Source of the DNA: Phycisphaerae bacterium
GTDB lineage: Bacteria; Planctomycetota; Phycisphaerae; Phycisphaerales; UBA1924
NCBI GenBank assembly: GCA_030432255.1
Contig: JAUIHS010000011.1
Coordinates: 62,001 to 126,000 of the forward strand
Length of the DNA stretch: 64,000 nt
Direction: 5' to 3'
Shown here: positions 44,408 to 54,204 of the stretch, one piece after another
Layout: each line of letters begins with the position of its first letter
Position numbering within the stretch: the stretch's first letter is position 1
Notes under the pieces: generated by a model
Databases searched by the model: none
The model's input: only the letters and a program-made list of their open reading frames with translations
Told to the model about the DNA's origin: nothing
Made by a program: the position numbers and the translations under genes

Positions 44408-45673
44408 ATGACACAGTCCACGAAACGCTTCGGTATCCACAGCGTCGCCACGGTTTCGACGCTCTGTATCCTTCCCACGATCGCCGCCGCCGGCACGACC
44501 GAGTCCTCGGATGAGATCCGGGCCATGGTCGCCGAGGTCATGGCTGACACCGAGACCCGGTCCAGCCTCCTCGCCGCCAACGCCGGGCATGACGGCCATT
44601 TCCACATCACGAATGGTGACTTCCGACTCCAGGTCGAAGGTCAGCTCCAGTTCCGCTACACCGCCAACTTCCGCGATGACGATACCGTCGTCAACGACGA
44701 CGAATTCGAGTCCGGCTTCACCACCAACCGGACCGCACTCGCCTTCTCCGGCAACGTCTTCAGCGATCCCGGATTCATCTATCGCGTCAGCGGTAACTTC
44801 GATCGCACCAACGGCGCCTTCGATCTCGAAGATGCCTACGTCGGACACGCCTTCGACAACGGCCTCATCATGATCTGGGGTCAGCTCCGCATGCCCGTTC
44901 TCTGGGAAGATGTCGTCAGCGAACAGAATGCACTCGCCGTTGACTACTCCGTCATGAATGCCGTCTTCCGTCAGGATCGCTCCCAGGGCATCTGGCTCCA
45001 CTACTCCACGGATGACTGGCGCGGCTGGGTCGGCTTCTCAGACGGCATCCGTTCCGAGAACACCGACTTCAACGCCGATGCCACCGACTGGGCACTCACC
45101 GCTCGCGGCGAGTTCAAGTTCGATGGTGATTGGTCCCAGTTCGATGCGTTCTCCTCCGCGCCCGGATCCGACTTCGCGACCAAACTCGGCCTCGCCACCC
45201 ACTGGCAGGGCGGCCCGGACAACCACCCGGTCTTTGCCGACGCCACGGTGGGTGCCTTCACCGCTGACCTCATGGTCGAGGGTGATGGCTGGAACCTCTA
45301 CGGTGCCGGTGTGGCCCTCTACACCGATCCCGATGGCGCCGATGACACCACGGACTACGGCTTCGTCGCCCAGGGCGGCTGGTTCATTCCCGACACCGAT
45401 TGGGAACTCTTCGGCCGCTACGATGTCGTGATTCCCGACAGTGATCGCGCCGGCGATGACGCCTTCAACACCATCACCGTGGGTGCCAACCACTACATCC
45501 ACGGCCAGGCCGCGAAGTTCTCCGTCGACCTCCAGTACTTCTTCGACTCCACGACGGACAACGATCTGGCCGCTTCCATCGCCGGCAGCAGCGTGGGCGA
45601 CCGCGTCTCCCTGCTTCCCTCCGACGAGGAAGGCCAGTTCGCCCTCCGCGCCCAGTTCCAATTGCTCTTCTGA
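44408..45673 (+). CDS. Outer-membrane porin (phosphate-selective porin O/P-like)
   Basis: A 421-residue beta-barrel protein. ATG 44408 with GGAAGG upstream is chosen over ATG 44336. A signal peptide (VATVSTLCILPTIAAAG) is followed by a short helical segment, then FRLQVEGQLQFRYTANF and alternating aromatic/polar strands, ending in the C-terminal Phe of QFQLLF that marks an outer-membrane barrel. It resembles OprP/OprO-type porins of Planctomycetes. Upstream (44133-44407) is a 275-bp gap with a weak TTGAAC-17-TAAGGT promoter candidate at 44309-44337. A strong terminator follows. Confidence 0.88.
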   Translation: MTQSTKRFGIHSVATVSTLCILPTIAAAGTTESSDEIRAMVAEVMADTETRSSLLAANAGHDGHFHITNGDFRLQVEGQLQFRYTANFRDDDTVVNDDEFESGFTTNRTALAFSGNVFSDPGFIYRVSGNFDRTNGAFDLEDAYVGHAFDNGLIMIWGQLRMPVLWEDVVSEQNALAVDYSVMNAVFRQDRSQGIWLHYSTDDWRGWVGFSDGIRSENTDFNADATDWALTARGEFKFDGDWSQFDAFSSAPGSDFATKLGLATHWQGGPDNHPVFADATVGAFTADLMVEGDGWNLYGAGVALYTDPDGADDTTDYGFVAQGGWFIPDTDWELFGRYDVVIPDSDRAGDDAFNTITVGANHYIHGQAAKFSVDLQYFFDSTTDNDLAASIAGSSVGDRVSLLPSDEEGQFALRAQFQLLF

Positions 45674-45725
45674 GCCTGATCGCCGAAGTCCGCGAAGACT
45701 CTCCCGATCAAGTTCCCTGAACCCG

Positions 45726-45763
45726 AGACGCCGCCCCGCACTGCAGGGCGGCGTCTTTTGTTT
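45726..45763 (+). terminator. Rho-independent terminator after the porin
   Basis: 11-bp perfect stem (45726-45736 with 45746-45756), 9-base loop, then TTTGTTTT. Confidence 0.92.
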
Positions 45764-45862
45764 TGAGGTAGGGAGGAGGGATGAGTGGTGAGGGAAGAGT
45801 GACATCGATACTCAGGGAATCCATGGAAATCGCGCGTTCAGGGACGCGATCATCGCACTGCG

Positions 45863-46108
45863 ATGGCTCGGAGTCCTGTGGCATGGCTCCTGCTCGAGGC
45901 GCTCATCGAGTCGCTGTGCGCGATCCTCGCCATAGAATTCACACGCCTCGCCGGCCCGGTGTCTATCGGCTTCGCCAGCTTCCACGCATGCATGCCGCCG
46001 CGGCGGCGGCCCCTCGACCCGGACACATGCACCAGGTGTGGCTACGACGTCACCAGCCTTCCCGCCCCCATCTGCCCGGAGTGCGGCTCGTCCCTGATAG
46101 GCCCATAG
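45863..46108 (+). CDS. Small membrane-anchored zinc-ribbon protein
   Basis: An 81-residue protein with a hydrophobic N-terminal segment (WLLLEALIESLCAILAIEF) and a C-terminal zinc ribbon CTRCGYDVTSLPAPICPECG with four Zn-ligand cysteines in two CxxC pairs. Small proteins of the C..CGYDL..L....CPECG form are common in Planctomycetes. Function unknown. Start choice at 45863 is not supported by a clear ribosome site. Confidence 0.65.
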   Translation: MARSPVAWLLLEALIESLCAILAIEFTRLAGPVSIGFASFHACMPPRRRPLDPDTCTRCGYDVTSLPAPICPECGSSLIGP

Positions 46109-46148
46109 ACGCCCTCCAATCCCGCCACCGCTCAACTACAATTCACTC

Positions 46149-47144
46149 ATGGCCAACACCTTCAACTTCAGCCTCCAGCGACTCAAGACACTCCCCGTGA
46201 AAACGCACGATGAGACCTGGGAAGTCGACGTTATCACGATGCCCGTCTCCATCAGGGAAGAGGGCGACGCAGCACCATGGAACCCCGTCTGCGCGATCTG
46301 TGCCAGCACTCGCGGCGGGGCCATGTTCAGCACCCCGTGTCGCCCCGAAGAGCTCACCGATTCCGCAGCTCTTGAAGCCATCGCGTCTTTTGCTCAGGAC
46401 CCCCACGTCCCAGAGGCCAAACCGCTGGAATTCCTCCCGCCGCGAGTCCGAGTCTCACGACTCCCCGAGTCCATGCACGAGGCACTCGCGGCGTCCCTCG
46501 ACGAACTCGGAATCCACCTCGAAGTCAAGACCGAACTGCCTATGGTCCAGGAGTTCACCAACACCATCGCCACCATCGCAGAGTCCTCAGATTCCCCAAT
46601 CCCCGCGGGGTCCATCCTGAAGGGCCGCGGCGTCACCATTGACCATGTGCGGTCCTTCGCCGAAGCCGCTGCCGCCTTCTACCTCGCCCGACCCTGGGAG
46701 CGCATTCACAGCGAGACCCTTTGGTTCATCCGTCCACAGCCGAAGACGCGCGCCCTTCGAACCTGCGCCGTCCTGGGCATGGGCGGCATGGAGTTCGGCC
46801 TCGGCTTCTTCGCCTCCTCGAACGCCCAGTCCAGGGCCTGCATGGGCGAGCTACCCCGCGGCACCGTCTGGTCCATGACCTACGAGCCCTTCGAGAGGGC
46901 CCCCATCCTCGATCAGGAACTCTGGTGCAAAGAGCAACTCACCCTCGCCGCTGAGGACGCCTTTCCAATCCCCATCGGATACACGGAAACTGGCCGCTTC
47001 TCCCGCCCCCGCGCCGACCAACTCGCCCTCATGGACGCCCTTCTCCGCGGCTTCTCCGCCTTCCCCGAAGACCACGGCGACTACGACGAGCTCGTCCTTG
47101 ACACCGGAACCCCCGAAGGCGAACTGACCCTGTCGCGCATCTGA
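46149..47144 (+). CDS. Cytoplasmic protein of unknown function
   Basis: A 331-residue soluble protein without signal peptide or membrane segments. A central part contains VRSFAEAAAAFYLARPWERI followed by ETLWFIRPQ and VLGMGGMEFGLGFF, which looks like a conserved alpha-beta domain of the plasmid-ORF3/DUF6930-like neighbourhood, but I cannot assign it firmly. TACAAT lies seven bases before the ATG, so the mRNA could be leaderless. Stands alone; convergent with a dockerin-tailed gene. Confidence 0.75.
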   Translation: MANTFNFSLQRLKTLPVKTHDETWEVDVITMPVSIREEGDAAPWNPVCAICASTRGGAMFSTPCRPEELTDSAALEAIASFAQDPHVPEAKPLEFLPPRVRVSRLPESMHEALAASLDELGIHLEVKTELPMVQEFTNTIATIAESSDSPIPAGSILKGRGVTIDHVRSFAEAAAAFYLARPWERIHSETLWFIRPQPKTRALRTCAVLGMGGMEFGLGFFASSNAQSRACMGELPRGTVWSMTYEPFERAPILDQELWCKEQLTLAAEDAFPIPIGYTETGRFSRPRADQLALMDALLRGFSAFPEDHGDYDELVLDTGTPEGELTLSRI

Positions 47145-47173
47145 GAGAATCCTGCGCCTCCCAACCATCAGCC

Positions 47174-47965
47174 CTACCCCCCACACCCCCACCCGTCCAG
47201 CAGGAGGTTCATGTCGGCGAAGTCAACGGTGCCGCTCTCATCCACATCCCCCTGCGTGCCGGGCGTGACCATGGCGCCCCAGTTGTCCAGCAGCGTGTTG
47301 AGGTCGTCGAAGTTGACTGTCAGGTCACCGTTCACATCACCGGGACACGCTGGAGACATTGGCGTGAAGGTGATCGTCCAGTCATAGGTCGCATCGTCCA
47401 TGCCCGGATTCTTGCCCGCGATGGATGCATCCACGATCAGGTCGTAGTCGCCCGGTTCCAGTGTGCCGGTCACATCAATCGGGCCTGTATTGTCGAGGTA
47501 TTCGACCTCGAAGCCGTCACCGCCTTCGATGTAGAAGCAGGTCAGTGACTCGAACGACGAGATCGTGCTCTGCCCCACGATGCGGTATGACACCGGTTCC
47601 TCCACTTCGAACAGCACGCCGTAGAACGCACCGGCGTATGAGAAACCGAAGAGATCCCCGCCGCCGACCGTGATGTTGCTTGTCACCGATCCGCTCGCAT
47701 GCAGTGTCATCGTGGATGTGTCCGAGTCCATGTCCGAGACCGCGCGCACGAAGGATGGGCCGGTGTTTGAACGGGACTCGATGTCGTTGTCCCACGGCCC
47801 CGGGGAGAAGTAGAAGGCCTCGTCAAGGTCGTACACTTCGCGGAAGTCCGACCGAACCACCACGGTTTCAGTCTCCAGGAATCGGTCCACGAAGATCACG
47901 GAAACCTGCGCATGGGCCGCGGCGGCGGCCAAGGCAAGTGCAGACACGGTCAGAAACTGGCGCAT
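47174..47965 (-). CDS. Secreted protein with dockerin-like C-terminal tail
   Basis: A 263-residue protein. Start MRQFLTVSALALAAAAAHAQ gives a clean signal peptide; the in-frame ATG at 47998 would precede it with polar residues. The body is a beta-rich domain (ITVGGGDLFGFSYAGAFYGVLF, GTLEPGDYDLIVDASI) like many PEP-CTERM-type bodies. The tail has two dockerin-like motifs, DVNGDLTVNFDDLN and DVDESGTVDFADMN, ending GWGCGG. Function unknown. Confidence 0.85.
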   Translation of the reverse strand: MRQFLTVSALALAAAAAHAQVSVIFVDRFLETETVVVRSDFREVYDLDEAFYFSPGPWDNDIESRSNTGPSFVRAVSDMDSDTSTMTLHASGSVTSNITVGGGDLFGFSYAGAFYGVLFEVEEPVSYRIVGQSTISSFESLTCFYIEGGDGFEVEYLDNTGPIDVTGTLEPGDYDLIVDASIAGKNPGMDDATYDWTITFTPMSPACPGDVNGDLTVNFDDLNTLLDNWGAMVTPGTQGDVDESGTVDFADMNLLLDGWGCGG

Positions 47966-48153
47966 GAGTTTGCTCCGGGAAGTGAAGGGTTGGTTCACTT
48001 CTCAGGGCGACATCGGCGCACCGAGCGCCCGAGTTCGCGCGAGAATTCTCGGGGCGCCTGTCTGGCGACCTGCGACCGGGGGGATCAGGAGAGCGGGAGA
48101 GCAGGGAGAGTCCGGCCCCCTCTCTATCTGATCTGACGCTCTGCACCCGGCTG

Positions 48154-50817
48154 TTACCCCGTGCTCTGCATCGCCGCTGCAAGTCCGTTGACGCTCAGCA
48201 GGATCAGGGACCGCAACGCGGGGCGCACCTCTTCCGGTGCTTCTCGCCAGCGACGCAACAGTTCGACCTGCAGAGCGTTCAGGGCATCCGTGTCGCCATT
48301 CCGCTCGCGGATCGAACTCTGGATGACCCGGTTGTTGTCCAGCAGGGCCTCCTGCCCGGTGATTGCCAGGATCGCGGCTTCCGCGCGGCCGAACTCCCCT
48401 GCCAGTTGCTCGTGGAAGCCGAGTCCCGCTTCACCGACATACCAGCGCGCCACCTCCAGCCGCGCCCGGGCCATCTCCTGTTGCGCGTTGTCAATGAACG
48501 CGCGGAAGGCGCCGCCGCGACGGTAGGCATCCTGGCACATCACCAGTGCCTCTTCATTCCGCATCACGATCTCGTCCAGGGCCGTTCCGGTTCCGAACCA
48601 ACCCGGTGCACCGTAGCGCATCTGCGTCCACGCGAAGACCCACGGGATGGCGCGCAGGTTGTCGAAGGTGACCTCGCCACCAGTTCGTGAGACCGGACGA
48701 GATGCGATCGGGAGCGCACCGATGTGCAGGACCGGCGAACGGTCGACGAAGCGCGACCAGAAGTCGGGATGGTCAATCAGAGAGCGATACGCCCGACGCG
48801 AAGTATCCGCCAGCGCGTTCATCATGTCGAGGAATCCCGGCGTCGGTGCATCACCGCCCGCAGTTCCTGCCGTGGCCACGATCATCGCGTTGACGATCTG
48901 CTCCAGATGCCGATGCGCAATTGCGGGCATGGCATACCGGAATGAGATGACTTCGCCCTGCTCCGTGAACCGGATGCGCCCGTTTCGGCTCGCCGGCGGA
49001 CTCGACAGGATCGCGCGATGCGCCCGGCCGCCGCCCCGCGCGACGGTACCGCCCCGACCGTGGAAGAATCGGAACGAGACGTCTGCATCGCGGCACGCCT
49101 GCGCCAATTCGTCCTGCGCTCGCAGCAGTCGCCAGTTCGCGGCCCAGTATCCACCGTCCTTGTTGCTGTCGGAGTACCCGAGCATGATCTCCTGGAAACG
49201 ACCCCGCGCCTTGAGTTGGGCGGCGTATGCGGGCTCCTCAAAGAGTGCGCGGATCACGTCTGCCGAACTGCTGAGGTCATCGACGGTTTCGAAGAGCGGC
49301 GCGACATCCATCGGGCAGGTTGCGGTGCCGTCCTGGATCGTCCACAGCCCGACTTCCCGGAACAGGATGAGAACCTCCAGGAGGTCGCTGACATCGTGTG
49401 CCATGCTGACGACGTATGAGCCGATGGACTCGGGTTCGCTGCGCGACGCCTCGGCGACGACCCGGAGTGAGTCCAGCAACTCGCGCGTCTGCGGCGAAAG
49501 AGGGGCGCCATGAGCGAGCAGCGGGCGCGAGGTATGCAACTCGGTACGCAGCAGGTCCCGACGCTGAGTCTCGTCGAGCGATTCGTACTCGCCGTGCACG
49601 CCGGCGAGGCGGAACATCTCCGAGACGGCGCTTTCGTGAACGCGGCTGTGCTGCCTCAGGTCCAGTGCTGCGAGGTGGAATCCGAAGGTCCGGGTACGGA
49701 CAAGCATGTCGGCCAGGATGCCGCGCTGCGCAACTTCCTCGAGCCCTGCATGGCGGAGCGCACGACGCAGGACGAGCAGGTCCTCGATGAACAGCGCGGA
49801 CGTGTAGTCGCGGTCCCCGATCCGATTCTGCATGTGACGGATCTTGACGCGGAAGGGCTCGTGGTTGAGGTGCCGGAGGTGCTCGGGGTCCAGCGGTGCG
49901 CGCGCCTCATCTTTGGCGATCGATGCCTGCAGTTCAGGGTCGATCGGAACACGCCGATCGGAGATGCTCAGTTCGCGTCGGAGTTCTTCGAGTGACTCGC
50001 GATGCCGTTCGATGGCGGCGTCACGCATGGAGTCGAGCGAACGGCGGGTGAGCATCGCGGTGACATTCGGATTGCCATCGCGATCTCCACCGATCCACGA
50101 TCGATATCGCAGGAATACGGGGAGTTCGGGTGTCGCGTCATAGTGCGTGCGGATGGCACCGGCGAGGTCGTGGTACAGAGCCGGGATCGCGTCCCAGATC
50201 GCTCCGGCGAGGTAGTGGATGCCATTGCGGACCTCATCGATCACATCCAGGCGGCGGGAGCGAACTTCATCGGTTGCGAGCAGGAGAGCGAGCGTCTGCC
50301 GGACGGCGCTGGCAGCACGCTGTTCCTCGACGGGCGTGGAGTCGGTGGCATCGATGACCGCGAGGTCATCGGTAATGCTTCCCTGCTTGTGCATGACGCT
50401 GCGGCGTCGGGCATCCGTGGGGTGCGCGGTCAATGTCGGCTGGATATCGAGTGAACCGAGGATTGCGAGGACATCATCAAGGGCCACGCCCTGGGCAGCC
50501 AGTGACGCCACGGCTTCCGCGATGGATTCCTGGCGACGGTTGGCGGCGGTGGCGTCGCGCTCGCGCCGGCGGTTGACCCGCGCGATGTGGACCTGTTCCG
50601 CCTTGTTGCGGAGGTGGAATCGGATGGTCAGTCGTTTGAGCAGTGCGTGGATCTGGTCCTCAGTGAGACCGGCGAGGTCGGGATGAGTCTCCCCGGTCCG
50701 GATCATCTCGGCGGCGACGGTTCGGAGTTGTTCCAGTTCCGTGCGCGAGATACCGGCCTCGATTTCGTGGAGGCGGTCATTGAGCCAATGGATGTCTCTG
50801 GCAAGGGGGGTCTGCAT
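48154..50817 (-). CDS. ppc: Phosphoenolpyruvate carboxylase
   Basis: An 887-residue enzyme converting PEP and bicarbonate to oxaloacetate, replenishing the TCA cycle. Conserved sites are present: LTAHPTDARRRS (catalytic His), RSWIGGDRDGNPNV, GYSDSNKDGGYWAANW and FHGRGGTVARGGG. The C-terminus ends AMQSTG, matching the conserved (N)TG end important for activity. Size matches bacterial PEPC (880-930). Encoded on the same strand after the penicillin-acylase-family gene, 25 bp downstream, so possibly co-transcribed. Confidence 0.97.
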   Translation of the reverse strand: MQTPLARDIHWLNDRLHEIEAGISRTELEQLRTVAAEMIRTGETHPDLAGLTEDQIHALLKRLTIRFHLRNKAEQVHIARVNRRRERDATAANRRQESIAEAVASLAAQGVALDDVLAILGSLDIQPTLTAHPTDARRRSVMHKQGSITDDLAVIDATDSTPVEEQRAASAVRQTLALLLATDEVRSRRLDVIDEVRNGIHYLAGAIWDAIPALYHDLAGAIRTHYDATPELPVFLRYRSWIGGDRDGNPNVTAMLTRRSLDSMRDAAIERHRESLEELRRELSISDRRVPIDPELQASIAKDEARAPLDPEHLRHLNHEPFRVKIRHMQNRIGDRDYTSALFIEDLLVLRRALRHAGLEEVAQRGILADMLVRTRTFGFHLAALDLRQHSRVHESAVSEMFRLAGVHGEYESLDETQRRDLLRTELHTSRPLLAHGAPLSPQTRELLDSLRVVAEASRSEPESIGSYVVSMAHDVSDLLEVLILFREVGLWTIQDGTATCPMDVAPLFETVDDLSSSADVIRALFEEPAYAAQLKARGRFQEIMLGYSDSNKDGGYWAANWRLLRAQDELAQACRDADVSFRFFHGRGGTVARGGGRAHRAILSSPPASRNGRIRFTEQGEVISFRYAMPAIAHRHLEQIVNAMIVATAGTAGGDAPTPGFLDMMNALADTSRRAYRSLIDHPDFWSRFVDRSPVLHIGALPIASRPVSRTGGEVTFDNLRAIPWVFAWTQMRYGAPGWFGTGTALDEIVMRNEEALVMCQDAYRRGGAFRAFIDNAQQEMARARLEVARWYVGEAGLGFHEQLAGEFGRAEAAILAITGQEALLDNNRVIQSSIRERNGDTDALNALQVELLRRWREAPEEVRPALRSLILLSVNGLAAAMQSTG

Positions 50818-50842
50818 GGTGCTTTCGTTTCAGTGTGTCTGG

Positions 50843-53083
50843 TCAGGGCTGATCGTCGCCGGGATGGTAGGAGCGTACCGCATGTTCGATCACATCGGCC
50901 CTGCGAAGCCAGGCTTCTTTCAACTCGCCCCGTGCATACAGGGGTGCCTGGTCCATGAAGTGCTTCGAGTCGGGATCGCGCGATACTCCGAAGGGAATGA
51001 TGCTGCGCGCCTGCACGTCACCGGTACCGGCGGGCGGGAACTCGATGAGACCCACGTAGGAGTGGCCGTGAACACCGTAACGACGGCGCGTCGTCTGCTC
51101 CGGGTGATGAATATAGGTGGCGGCATCGGGTGCGCACATCAGGAACCACACCTGGCCGCCGGCGGCATGGGCGCCACCGTGCGGGAGGCTCGGGGCCTCA
51201 TCATCGAAGACGGAGGCTGGCATTGTGAAGCCGGGGGGAATCGTCGCCGGGTCGGGGCGCTGTATCCGGTTCACCTCGCCCCATGGCACGCGCCAGTCAC
51301 CGAACTTGATCTCCAGGGCCGACTTCACCTGTTCGAGCGTCGCGATGAGCATCTCGCCCGTGGTGTTGGGCGCACCTCGGAAGGGCGCGGTGGCTTCGAG
51401 CCAGAGCATGAACAATGTCGCTTCCACGGAGTCCACCGTGATGCGCCGGTCCCAGTCCTTCGCCAGCAGGGTGACGATCGGCGCGATGGCACTGGCACGA
51501 TCGGGATCGTTCCCCTTCAGTTCCTTGAGCGCTGATTCCAGCACGGGGAGCCACTTGTCCGCGGACCGCGCCCGGTCATCCCAAGGCATACTCGCCCATG
51601 TCTCGAAAGTGACGTCCTCAAGCGCTGAGAGAATGCCGCGGGACATCGGGACGCGCGCATCATCGCGATCGCGCCCGACCATGTAGCCCGGGTAGTCCGC
51701 CCGGTCCGGGTTCTCGTCCTCGGCGGTCGTGGTGAAGGGCGAGGAGTTGCAGTTCTGCATCCAGCCGCAATCGGGGTTCAGAACGTGCGGCAGTTCGTCA
51801 ATCGAGTGGTAGCCCAGCCAATCTGAACCGGGGTCGGCGCCGTCCTGCGGCACGGACCAGTCCCGCCCCGCATCGCGTTTCGGCATCGCAGCGTTGTAGA
51901 CGTAGTACGTGTTGCCGTCCACATCGGCGTACATGATGTTGTGAAAGACAAGTTGGCCTCCATCGATGGCCTGCTTGAACTCATCAAGCGTACGGGCCTT
52001 GCCCATGCGATAGAACTGCTCAACCAGCCCACCACGCTCGATATTCGCAAGGCGCACGGCAATGTACCGGCCGTTCTGTTGCGCAAGGATGGGGCCATGG
52101 TGGGTCTTGCGGAGCGTGAACTCAACAGTATCCATGCGACCGCCGCGCTTCACGCGGATGCGCTCGGTCGAGGTCTTCACGCGGCGGTACCCGTTCCCAT
52201 GTCGATACAGGTCCGGGTCTTCGGGGTGATCGAATGTGAGCGTGTAGAGGTCGAGGATGTCGGGGTAGTTGACGGTGAGTGACCAGCCGTGGTGATCGGT
52301 GAATCCGAACATGGGGGTGATGGCGCTGCCGTATGCCGTGCCACCAGAGATGTTCCAGCCGGAGTCACTGAGGAGGTGGGCTTCATAAAGTTCATGAATC
52401 GGGATGTGAGGATTGATCATGAGCATCGTGCCGCCGGATGCGGTCTTCGACGGGCCGATCGCCCACATGTTCGAGCCGGCCTCCGGTTCAAGGGGGTCTT
52501 CCGTCGGCGCGCGGGGTTCCAGGATGCCGATGAGACCCTCGGCGTTGATCGCCGCAGGTTCGAGGAACGAGGGAATTGAGACGTGCATCCCGTAGCTGCC
52601 GGCGACGAAGTGCCACCCTTCGAAGTGCGTGATCAGGGTGGGTGTGACGTCGGGGTGCGTGTGGAGGTACCAGTTGAGGCCCGCAGCCGCGGCATCACAG
52701 AGGTCTCGGACCTCCTGCGGCATGGTTCGGTACTCGCGCTGTGCGCGGGCGGGGACTTCGAAGGCCCGGATCATGATGTCGGAGATGGCGTGCTCTTCGC
52801 CAAGGGCCTCGGCGGATCGGGCGGTCATGCCGATCAGCGACTGTTCGATGCGGCTGAATTCATCTTCCGCGCGTGCGTACATGAATCCGAAGACGCAGTC
52901 AGCATCCGTGCGGCCGAGGACATGGGGAACACCGAACGCATCGCGATGAATGGTGACCCGCTCCGCCTGAGCCTGCCATTCGGCGACATCTGGATGGGCT
53001 GGTCCGCTTTCAGGCTGGTGCGCGAGGATCCGGGTTGACGCGAGAAGGCCGAGGAGTACGCCCTTGAGCATGAGATGGTGCAT
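50843..53083 (-). CDS. Penicillin-acylase-family N-terminal-nucleophile hydrolase
   Basis: A 746-residue precursor with a signal peptide (MLKGVLLGLLASTRILA). The alpha part has VTIHRDAFGVPHVLG and AVxQGYxxARED-like FGFMYARAEDEFSRIEQ. The catalytic Ser is expected at GSNMWAIGPSKTASGG (autoprocessing site before Ser of GSN). Later INPHIP and GGTAYGSAITPMFGFTDH match the family. Acts in the periplasm on amide substrates such as acyl-homoserine lactones or aculeacin-like compounds; the substrate is not predictable. It heads a probable operon with ppc. Confidence 0.93.
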   Translation of the reverse strand: MHHLMLKGVLLGLLASTRILAHQPESGPAHPDVAEWQAQAERVTIHRDAFGVPHVLGRTDADCVFGFMYARAEDEFSRIEQSLIGMTARSAEALGEEHAISDIMIRAFEVPARAQREYRTMPQEVRDLCDAAAAGLNWYLHTHPDVTPTLITHFEGWHFVAGSYGMHVSIPSFLEPAAINAEGLIGILEPRAPTEDPLEPEAGSNMWAIGPSKTASGGTMLMINPHIPIHELYEAHLLSDSGWNISGGTAYGSAITPMFGFTDHHGWSLTVNYPDILDLYTLTFDHPEDPDLYRHGNGYRRVKTSTERIRVKRGGRMDTVEFTLRKTHHGPILAQQNGRYIAVRLANIERGGLVEQFYRMGKARTLDEFKQAIDGGQLVFHNIMYADVDGNTYYVYNAAMPKRDAGRDWSVPQDGADPGSDWLGYHSIDELPHVLNPDCGWMQNCNSSPFTTTAEDENPDRADYPGYMVGRDRDDARVPMSRGILSALEDVTFETWASMPWDDRARSADKWLPVLESALKELKGNDPDRASAIAPIVTLLAKDWDRRITVDSVEATLFMLWLEATAPFRGAPNTTGEMLIATLEQVKSALEIKFGDWRVPWGEVNRIQRPDPATIPPGFTMPASVFDDEAPSLPHGGAHAAGGQVWFLMCAPDAATYIHHPEQTTRRRYGVHGHSYVGLIEFPPAGTGDVQARSIIPFGVSRDPDSKHFMDQAPLYARGELKEAWLRRADVIEHAVRSYHPGDDQP

Positions 53084-53208
53084 CTCGCCAGCATACCGGC
53101 GCGGAGGCGTGAAAAAACTCGCGCTGTGGTGCGAGATTCGTCGCTTGCTGACAGAGAATGGTCGAGCATTCGTTTCAGGCCTCTCGCCCCTCCTGGAGGA
53201 GATTCCCC

Positions 53209-54105
53209 ATGACGCTGTCGAAGTTTCTTGTTGTGCCCTGGCTTGTCACCTGCAGCCTCGGTGTGGCGTCTGCTGCGCCGGTTGCGGTCGTGAACCCTGG
53301 TTTTGAGGACATCAGCGGGGAGTCGCCCTTCAACGAGTTCACCTTCGGGCCGCTGAACGGGTGGGATCTGTATGACCCGGGTGCCATCACGGATGGCGGC
53401 GATGGGCCCACCTACTACATCGGGACGTTGACCCCATTTGAACCGGACCCGGTCGGTATGCCGGGGGTGTACGCAAACTTCCCCGATGGTGCCGCGGAGG
53501 GCCAGCGCGTCGGGATCGCGTTCAACTTCGTAGGCAGTGGTGGCGAGGGGGAGTACGGCTTTGTGCAGACGCTGTCAGCAACGCTTCAGGCATCGACGAT
53601 GTACACGCTTGAGGTTGAGATCGGGAATATCGCGTCGGCGACGGCCATGAGTGGCCAGTTCTTTGATCTTGATGGCTTCCCCGGCTACCGGGTCGACCTG
53701 ATGGCGGGGGGTGTGGTGCTGGCTTCCGACAACAACGCGCTGGGGGGGAGCATCCCCGAGGGCGAATGGGCGACCAGCACGGTGTCCTTGACGACTGGTG
53801 CTTCGCCGACTCAGGAGGGTGAGGACCTCGCGATTCGTCTGGTGAATCTGAACGTCGTGGACCCGATGTTCCCGGGGGCAAACCTGGAGGTCGACTTCGA
53901 CAATGTGCGCCTTGATGCCGCACCGGCAGACTGTCCGGGAGATGCGAACGGCGACCTGTTCGTGGACTTCGATGACCTGAATGCTGTCCTCGCCGCGTGG
54001 AACACGGCGGTGGCACCGGGAACGATGGGTGATGTGACGGGCGACGGGTTCGTTGACTTCGATGACCTGAACGAGGTGCTCGGGGCCTGGGGCGAGGGGT
54101 GTTGA
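53209..54105 (+). CDS. Secreted protein with dockerin-like C-terminal tail
   Basis: A 298-residue protein. ATG 53209 with AGGAG upstream is chosen; signal peptide ends VASAAP. The body VVNPGFEDISG, GPLNGWDLYDPG, YGFVQTLSATLQASTMYTL and LEVDFDNVRL is a carbohydrate-binding-like jelly-roll of the HAF/DUF642-related type found in PEP-CTERM proteins. The tail has two motifs, DANGDLFVDFDDLN and DVTGDGFVDFDDLN, ending AWGEGC. Confidence 0.87.
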   Translation: MTLSKFLVVPWLVTCSLGVASAAPVAVVNPGFEDISGESPFNEFTFGPLNGWDLYDPGAITDGGDGPTYYIGTLTPFEPDPVGMPGVYANFPDGAAEGQRVGIAFNFVGSGGEGEYGFVQTLSATLQASTMYTLEVEIGNIASATAMSGQFFDLDGFPGYRVDLMAGGVVLASDNNALGGSIPEGEWATSTVSLTTGASPTQEGEDLAIRLVNLNVVDPMFPGANLEVDFDNVRLDAAPADCPGDANGDLFVDFDDLNAVLAAWNTAVAPGTMGDVTGDGFVDFDDLNEVLGAWGEGC

Positions 54106-54204
54106 AGGGCACGCCCTTGTGAAGGTCCTCGGAACGGGTTGCCACCGATAACTCGGGCGGGCGTTTCCTGTGGGTGACGTTCGTTTCGGGCCGATCTTGA
54201 CGAG

